The notes under the pieces were generated by a model, which was not told where the DNA came from, made no database searches, and saw only the letters and a list, made by a program, of their open reading frames with translations. This document shows positions 6,906-10,367 of a DNA stretch of 10,367 nucleotides, one piece after another. Made by a program: the position numbers and the translations under genes. Origin of the DNA: an uncultured Emergencia sp. (GTDB lineage Bacteria > Bacillota > Clostridia > Peptostreptococcales > Anaerovoracaceae); NCBI GenBank assembly GCA_937997955.1, contig CALLDR010000070.1:1-10367 (forward strand). Direction: 5' to 3'. How positions within the stretch are numbered: the stretch's first letter is position 1; each line of letters starts with the position of its first letter.

Positions 6906-6934
6906 AGTATACCATCAAAACCGGTCCGCCGCAA
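6906..6934 (-). promoter_or_regulatory. promoter of the alkD-like gene
   Basis: Minus strand: -35 TTGCGG (6934-6929), a 17-bp spacer, and -10 TATACT (6911-6906) preceded by TG-n, making an extended -10. A second TATACT occurs 9 bp downstream (6902-6897). The predicted leader before the TTG start is about 40-50 nt. It lies back to back with the padR promoter, 71 bp away. Confidence 0.7.
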
Positions 6935-7005
6935 TACGGCTGCAGATGTCAAATCCTTACGATTTTCTAAATTTCTTACGAATTTATGAACTATTTCGAT
7001 CTGTC

Positions 7006-7034
7006 TTGACAAAGCATACTACGTATTGTATAGT
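7006..7034 (+). promoter_or_regulatory. sigma-A-type promoter of the padR operon
   Basis: Perfect -35 TTGACA (7006-7011), a 17-bp spacer and -10 TATAGT (7029-7034), preceded by an A/T-rich stretch that could act as an UP element. Transcription would start near 7041, giving a very short leader before the Shine-Dalgarno run at 7044-7050. This is the strongest promoter in the window. Confidence 0.88.
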
Positions 7035-7036
7035 AT
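7016..7036. promoter_or_regulatory. palindromic candidate PadR operator
   Basis: ATACTA (7016-7021) and TAGTAT (7031-7036) form a 6-bp inverted repeat with a 9-bp spacer. It covers the spacer and the -10 element of the padR promoter, and a dimer bound there would block RNA polymerase. PadR-family proteins commonly repress their own operon through such sites; assignment here is by position and symmetry only. Confidence 0.55.
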
Positions 7037-7043
7037 TATGCGA

Positions 7044-7050
7044 AAGGGGG
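7044..7050 (+). promoter_or_regulatory. ribosome binding site fixing the TTG start of padR
   Basis: AAGGGGG ends 8 nt before the TTG at 7059. An ATG at 7052 is in another frame and only 1 nt from this site, so it is too close to be used. Confidence 0.7.
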
Positions 7051-7058
7051 TATGAAAT

Positions 7059-7379
7059 TTGCTCAACCCACAGATAAAAAAAGGCCTTTTGGACACCATC
7101 GTCCTGTCCGCTCTGCTGCGGGGCGATTCCTACGGCTACAAGATCATCAAGGACCTTTCGCCCTGCATCCGCCTCAGCGAATCCACCCTTTACCCGGTTC
7201 TTCGCCGGCTGGAGGCGGGCGGCGCGCTGACCGTCTATTCCCTGGAGCACAACGGCAGGCTGCGAAAGATGTACCGGATCACCGATCTTGGCCGCAGCCA
7301 GATCGCCGGCTTTCTGACAGACTGGAAGGAAATCGAGGCCATCTACCGATATATTAAGGAGGGATACGAGAATGACTAA
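7059..7379 (+). CDS. PadR-family transcriptional regulator
   Basis: A 106-residue repressor of the short PadR (subfamily 2-like) class. Residues 4-34 (QIKKGLLDTIVLSALLRGDSYGY) form the family-typical first helices. SESTLYPVLRRLEAGG (40-55) contains the recognition helix. RKMYRITDLG (69-78) is the beta wing, and a C-terminal helix (about 79-103) serves dimerisation. The start is TTG with a good Shine-Dalgarno. The stop overlaps the next gene by 8 bp. In this gene order PadR typically represses its own operon in response to a membrane or envelope signal relayed by the DUF1700 partner, which is family inference. The palindrome over its -10 fits autoregulation. Confidence 0.94.
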   Translation: MLNPQIKKGLLDTIVLSALLRGDSYGYKIIKDLSPCIRLSESTLYPVLRRLEAGGALTVYSLEHNGRLRKMYRITDLGRSQIAGFLTDWKEIEAIYRYIKEGYEND

Positions 7380-7974
7380 AGAAATTTTTCTTCATCAGCT
7401 GCGCATCCGGCTGACCCGGCTGCCAGAGGCTGAGATACAAAAGCGGCTGGACTACTACAGCGAGATCATCGACGATATGCTGGAAGACGGCATCAGCGAA
7501 GAGGACGCCATCGCCAGCTTTGGCCCCGTAGACGACGTGGCCCAGCGCATTTTGCAGGAGATGCCTTTGACGACCCTGGTAAAGCAGACAGCCACGCCCA
7601 AGCGGGGCTGGACAGCTCCGGCCATCATCCTGGCCGTCGTAGGCTCGCCCCTGTGGATTCCTGTAGGGCTGGCCCTTTTGATCGTGGCACTTTCCGTCTT
7701 TGTCGTCATCTGGGCCCTGATCGTATCCGCCTTCGCCGTGGTCATTTCCCTCGGCTTCGCCGGCATCTGCCTGCTGATCCGCGCCTTCGGCCTTCTCGCT
7801 GCCGCCGGCTTCGGCGTCACGATCTTTACCGTCGGCGCGGCTCTGGTCCTGGCCGGCCTGTGCCTGCTGTCATTCCTTGGCGCTAAGCAGGCCGCTCTTT
7901 GGCTGATACAGCTGTCAAAGTGGATCTTTTCCCAGATCAAGTCCCTGTTCATCGGGAAGGAGGACAGACAATGA
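7372..7974 (+). CDS. DUF1700 (HAAS-type) membrane protein
   Basis: A 200-residue protein. The N-terminal cytoplasmic helical domain (1-65) has the DUF1700/HAAS pattern: a leading FLHQLRIRLTRLP, then RLDYYSEIIDDMLEDG with acidic residues, then EEDAIASFGPVDDVAQRI. Hydrophobic segments follow at about 82-118, 119-138, 140-165 and 172-184, giving four or so membrane spans. HAAS domains are encoded next to PadR genes and are thought to relay membrane signals to the PadR protein or to the partner beta-repeat protein. AAGGAGGG lies 8 nt before the ATG, which overlaps the padR end by 8 bp. The 3' end overlaps the DUF4097 gene by 4 bp, so all three products are likely made in fixed ratio. Confidence 0.92.
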   Translation: MTKEIFLHQLRIRLTRLPEAEIQKRLDYYSEIIDDMLEDGISEEDAIASFGPVDDVAQRILQEMPLTTLVKQTATPKRGWTAPAIILAVVGSPLWIPVGLALLIVALSVFVVIWALIVSAFAVVISLGFAGICLLIRAFGLLAAAGFGVTIFTVGAALVLAGLCLLSFLGAKQAALWLIQLSKWIFSQIKSLFIGKEDRQ

Positions 7975-8900
7975 AAAAATCAACGAGAATCATCTTGGTC
8001 ATCGCCATATGCCTGCTCTGCGCCGGTCTGGTCCTGACCGCCGTCGGCTACGTCTGCGGCGCGTCCCTGCGCCAGATCATCCACGACGATCTGTGGAGCT
8101 GGGTCGTACACGACGATGACGGCATCCACCTGTTCAGCGACCGCCACAAAGACGATCATCACGGAAGCGGCAAATACGACAACGAGTTTGATGAAAGCAA
8201 CACCTATTCCATCGACGCGGACGGCGTCAACAAGCTGTCCATCGACTGGATCGACGGAGACATCCAGCTCGTCGCCTATGACGGCGACAGCATCCGCCTC
8301 GAAGAATCGTGCAAAGAGGAGATCGACGAGGACAACAGTCTCCGCTATAAGATCAAAAATGGGGAGCTCTACATCACCTGCTGCCGCGACGCCTCATACG
8401 AAATCGGTATCCTTTCCAACTCGCTGAACGGGAAAAATCTGAACAAGCCGCTGGTCGTCAAAATTCCAAAGACCCTCGCGGACAGGTTAAAGGAGCTGCA
8501 GATCGACGCAGTGTCCTCCAATATCACGGCAGACGGCCTGACCATCAAAGAGTTTTACGCCAGCACCGTATCCGGCAACGTCAGCCTGAGCGGTTCTTAC
8601 GCCGATGAGGTCGAGGTCGATACCGTCAGCGGCGACATGGATCTGGCCCTGCTCCAGTGCCCGAAGGACTTCAGCGTGGACTCCACCAGCGGCAATATCA
8701 CCCTGCGGCTGCCTTCCGGCAGCAGCTTCCTGCTGGAATTTGAAACCGTGTCCGGCAAGCCGGAGATCAAAGGCTTTGACGCCGACTGCCTGTCTGACAA
8801 CGACGGCTTTTACGAATACCAGGTGGGAAGCGGCAGATATGAGCTGGACGCGGACACCGTCAGCGGCGACATCACCATTATCAAATCCGGCAGCAACTAA
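7971..8900 (+). CDS. DUF4097-family membrane-anchored beta-repeat protein
   Basis: A 309-residue protein with an N-terminal membrane span (about 7-30), a linker rich in Asp and His (46-66), and a repeated beta-strand domain of the DUF4097 type. The repeat motif T-x-SG-(N/D)-(I/V/M)-x-L recurs at 199-202 (TVSG), 218-221 (TVSG), 238-241 (STSG), 259-262 (TVSG) and 296-299 (TVSG), as in beta-helix-like folds. The same domain forms the C-terminal part of enterococcal LiaX, which senses daptomycin and antimicrobial peptides, so an envelope-stress role is a reasonable inference. The start is the ATG at 7971, with AAGGAGG 7 nt upstream and an ATGA overlap with the DUF1700 stop. An upstream in-frame ATG at 7899 lies inside the DUF1700 gene and is not needed. 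A long stem-loop follows. Confidence 0.92.
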   Translation: MKKSTRIILVIAICLLCAGLVLTAVGYVCGASLRQIIHDDLWSWVVHDDDGIHLFSDRHKDDHHGSGKYDNEFDESNTYSIDADGVNKLSIDWIDGDIQLVAYDGDSIRLEESCKEEIDEDNSLRYKIKNGELYITCCRDASYEIGILSNSLNGKNLNKPLVVKIPKTLADRLKELQIDAVSSNITADGLTIKEFYASTVSGNVSLSGSYADEVEVDTVSGDMDLALLQCPKDFSVDSTSGNITLRLPSGSSFLLEFETVSGKPEIKGFDADCLSDNDGFYEYQVGSGRYELDADTVSGDITIIKSGSN

Positions 8901-8940
8901 CATCGGCCGTGCTCCACAAACGACTATAACGATAGACAGC

Positions 8941-8985
8941 GGAGATGTCCCGCAGCTGGTTTTTCATCAGCTGCGGGACATCTCC
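8941..8985 (+). terminator. long stem-loop between convergent operons
   Basis: GGAGATGTCCCGCAGCTG (8941-8958) pairs perfectly with CAGCTGCGGGACATCTCC (8968-8985) around a 9-nt loop, an 18-bp stem. It is followed on the plus strand by TTTGCATTGTTG, a weak T-rich tail. It sits 40 bp after the DUF4097 stop and 24 bp beyond the end of the convergent lipoprotein gene, so it probably stops the plus-strand operon and may also limit transcription from the other side. Confidence 0.8.
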
Positions 8986-9008
8986 TTTGCATTGTTGTCA
9001 AATGCTCC

Positions 9009-9737
9009 TTATTCATCTTGGTCTTCCAGATCGTCGACGATGTCTTCCATATCCTCTTCAAACTCGTCCATGCGGTCTTCTATTTCATCTCCGCTCCAGT
9101 CGTATGCGACGCCTTTTGCTTTGCTGAAGTGAAGCTCGAAGTTGTAGACGGCATCTTCCCCTTCAAAGCGAATCAGGCCGTCCCCCTTCTTTACCTTGAT
9201 GGTCAGGTCGATTTCCCCCGTTTCCTCGTCTGCCAGCGTCGTCCTGCCCCCGTCAGGATCGATATAAACCAGCTTCAGCGCGCCCTCGCCGTTCTTTTTC
9301 TTCTCAAAGACGCCAGTCACATGCACCTCTGTATCCTGCGCGGCGTGGATCCACACCGCGCAGGCGTCATCATCGTCAGCGGCGGCATAGTGGACCTGCC
9401 CCTTCATCACGTACTCCCCGTCCTTTTCCTCTGAGGTGTAATTGTTGAAATACGTGGTATCATCCAGATCATCGGCCAGTTGGCTGATCTCATCTGCAAG
9501 GTCTCCCGCGGCATCTCCCAATACGCTGCATCCTGTCAGGGATATCCCCATGACGGCCACCATGACGACCATCATGACCGTCATCATCAGCGCCGTTAAA
9601 CCGCGGCGCGCCCGCTTCCGGGCAGCTCTGACGCCTGCCTCCCAGTCTCCTGCCTTCGCGTTAGCTTCCTCTCCACGGGCTTCGCAGACAGGACGCGCCG
9701 TCAAAGCCTCATATGTTTCCGTTCTTTTGTTTCCCAT
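9009..9737 (-). CDS. predicted lipoprotein with long cytoplasmic N-terminal extension
   Basis: A 242-residue protein of no family I can name. A lipobox, SLTG-C with Cys70, follows a Met/Val-rich hydrophobic segment (about 47-66) and an Arg-rich stretch RAARKRARR (37-45), which is the usual signal for lipid attachment outside the membrane. Unusually, about 36 residues precede that signal. The start appears real because AGGGG lies 8 nt before the ATG. After Cys70 comes an acidic linker, a beta-rich domain (about 92-206, with GEYVMKGQVHY and GEIDLTIKVKKGDGLIRFEG) and a strongly acidic tail (about 218-242). The acidic tail could bind cations or mimic nucleic acid or polyanion; that is guesswork. 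The gene lies 11 bp after the stop of the ABC-2-like permease gene, so the two are probably one operon and may act together. Confidence 0.78.
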   Translation of the reverse strand: MGNKRTETYEALTARPVCEARGEEANAKAGDWEAGVRAARKRARRGLTALMMTVMMVVMVAVMGISLTGCSVLGDAAGDLADEISQLADDLDDTTYFNNYTSEEKDGEYVMKGQVHYAAADDDDACAVWIHAAQDTEVHVTGVFEKKKNGEGALKLVYIDPDGGRTTLADEETGEIDLTIKVKKGDGLIRFEGEDAVYNFELHFSKAKGVAYDWSGDEIEDRMDEFEEDMEDIVDDLEDQDE

Positions 9738-9748
9738 CGTCGTTTCCC

Positions 9749-10367
9749 CTATTCTAGATTCAACCGCTTTTTCAAAATCTGTTCACTGATGATATGGAAC
9801 ACGGCGGTCTCGATGATCGCAATAACAGTCAGCGTGATCAGCCCCGCCTGCACCGCCTCCAACGCGGAAAAGGCCTTCATCCAGCCGAATACCACGTCCA
9901 GCATGCTTTCAAAGATGCCCAGGTCCAGAATCCGTCCGATCACAGCCATAAGGATCATGCCTGCCACGCCGATACCCAGATAGGCCGCTACGCTGAGAAG
10001 GACTTTATGCTGCTTTGCCAGCTGCCCGATGGCCATGGAAGCGTAAAACCTGTAGATGCCCGCCGTGATCCACGCGACCATCAGCACGATAAGCTCCATA
10101 GTGATCAGAATAAACACAGGCTTTTCTCCGTAAGACCGAATCAGCTCCGCCATAAGCTCAAAGAACTCGCCGATCCCGCCGTCAAAGGCTGTCAGGAACA
10201 GTATGGACAGGAACGCCACCAGGATGCTGATCAAAGTGACGCAGACAGCTACGACCCCTTTTGCTGTAATCAGCTGCCACGTCCTGACGGGAAGCGTATG
10301 CATCAGATACCCCTCATCGCGCAGCAATCCTTTGTAAAAACGCAGCAGGATCATCAGCACCGTCACG
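9749..10367 (-). CDS. ABC-2-like transporter permease, C-terminal part (5' end outside window)
   Basis: The reading frame is open to the right edge of the window, so only the last 205 or so residues are visible. The segment DEGYLMHTLPVRTWQLITAKG (numbering from the first visible residue, 17-37) is characteristic of Firmicutes ABC-2-type permeases with an ATPase partner, which would lie beyond the edge. Membrane spans appear near 38-60, 84-105, 122-144 and 174-194, with a short basic C-terminus (KKRLNLE). The missing part should hold one or two earlier spans. The cargo is unknown. The downstream lipoprotein gene begins 11 bp after the stop, and its Shine-Dalgarno lies next to the stop codon, suggesting coupled translation. 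Confidence 0.82.
   Translation of the reverse strand, partial: VTVLMILLRFYKGLLRDEGYLMHTLPVRTWQLITAKGVVAVCVTLISILVAFLSILFLTAFDGGIGEFFELMAELIRSYGEKPVFILITMELIVLMVAWITAGIYRFYASMAIGQLAKQHKVLLSVAAYLGIGVAGMILMAVIGRILDLGIFESMLDVVFGWMKAFSALEAVQAGLITLTVIAIIETAVFHIISEQILKKRLNLE

Noticed and set aside
2989..6969. Shared 15-mer CCTTACGATTTTCTA at 2989-3003 and 6955-6969
   Set aside because: Identity stops at 15 bp, one copy includes a stop codon, the sequence is A/T-rich, and a match this long is not very unlikely by chance in 10 kb.
6857..7012. N-terminal extension of the alkD-like gene to an ATG at 7012
   Set aside because: It contains the gene's own promoter and part of the padR promoter region, and adds 52 residues not expected in the AlkD family.
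7899..7970. N-terminal extension of the DUF4097 gene to an ATG at 7899
   Set aside because: The ATG at 7971 has an excellent AAGGAGG site and begins directly with the Lys-rich membrane signal; the extension is the DUF1700 gene read in another frame.

Overview
The window looks like chromosomal DNA from a fairly GC-rich member of the Clostridia (Firmicutes). The gene content is typical of low-complexity-envelope anaerobes: a BceRS/BceAB-type antimicrobial peptide sensing and export module, a PadR/DUF1700/DUF4097 membrane-stress module, strong AGGAGG-type ribosome binding sites, and frequent TTG/GTG starts. No species can be named from this sequence alone. There is no rRNA, tRNA, CRISPR array, insertion sequence or phage gene.

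Layout. Positions 1-161 hold an unusual non-coding repeat: a 55-bp element occurs twice with a 106-bp period, just downstream of the first operon. Positions 168-4664, all on the minus strand, hold (in transcription order) an OmpR-family response regulator, an intramembrane-sensing histidine kinase, an intrinsic terminator, a BceA-type ATPase and a BceB-type permease with a large extracytoplasmic domain. Upstream of these on the same strand are an AlkD-like DNA alkylation repair protein (6155-6856), a membrane-anchored metallophosphoesterase with two altered metal-ligand positions (5328-6158), a 17-bp tandem repeat (about 5248-5349) and a small secreted or anchored protein of unknown function (4765-5175).

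The divergent region 6857-7058 carries a clear promoter on each strand. The plus-strand promoter has consensus TTGACA/TATAGT elements with a palindrome over the -10, and drives a tightly overlapping operon (7059-8900): PadR-family repressor, DUF1700 (HAAS-type) membrane protein, and DUF4097 beta-repeat membrane-anchored protein. The operon ends at a perfect 18-bp stem (8941-8985). Beyond it lie two minus-strand genes that enter from the right edge: the C-terminal part of an ABC-2-like permease (9749-10367) and a predicted lipoprotein with a long N-terminal extension (9009-9737).

Working picture (inference). The neighbourhood is weighted toward cell-envelope surveillance. BceRS senses an envelope-active peptide through flux by BceAB. 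PadR-DUF1700-DUF4097 is a second, independently regulated membrane-stress unit. The ABC permease plus lipoprotein may be a third. Nothing here is a wholly unknown multi-gene system. The most unusual sequence-level observations are the two repeat arrays, the coordinated metal-site substitutions in the phosphoesterase, and the terminator/promoter overlap before bceA.
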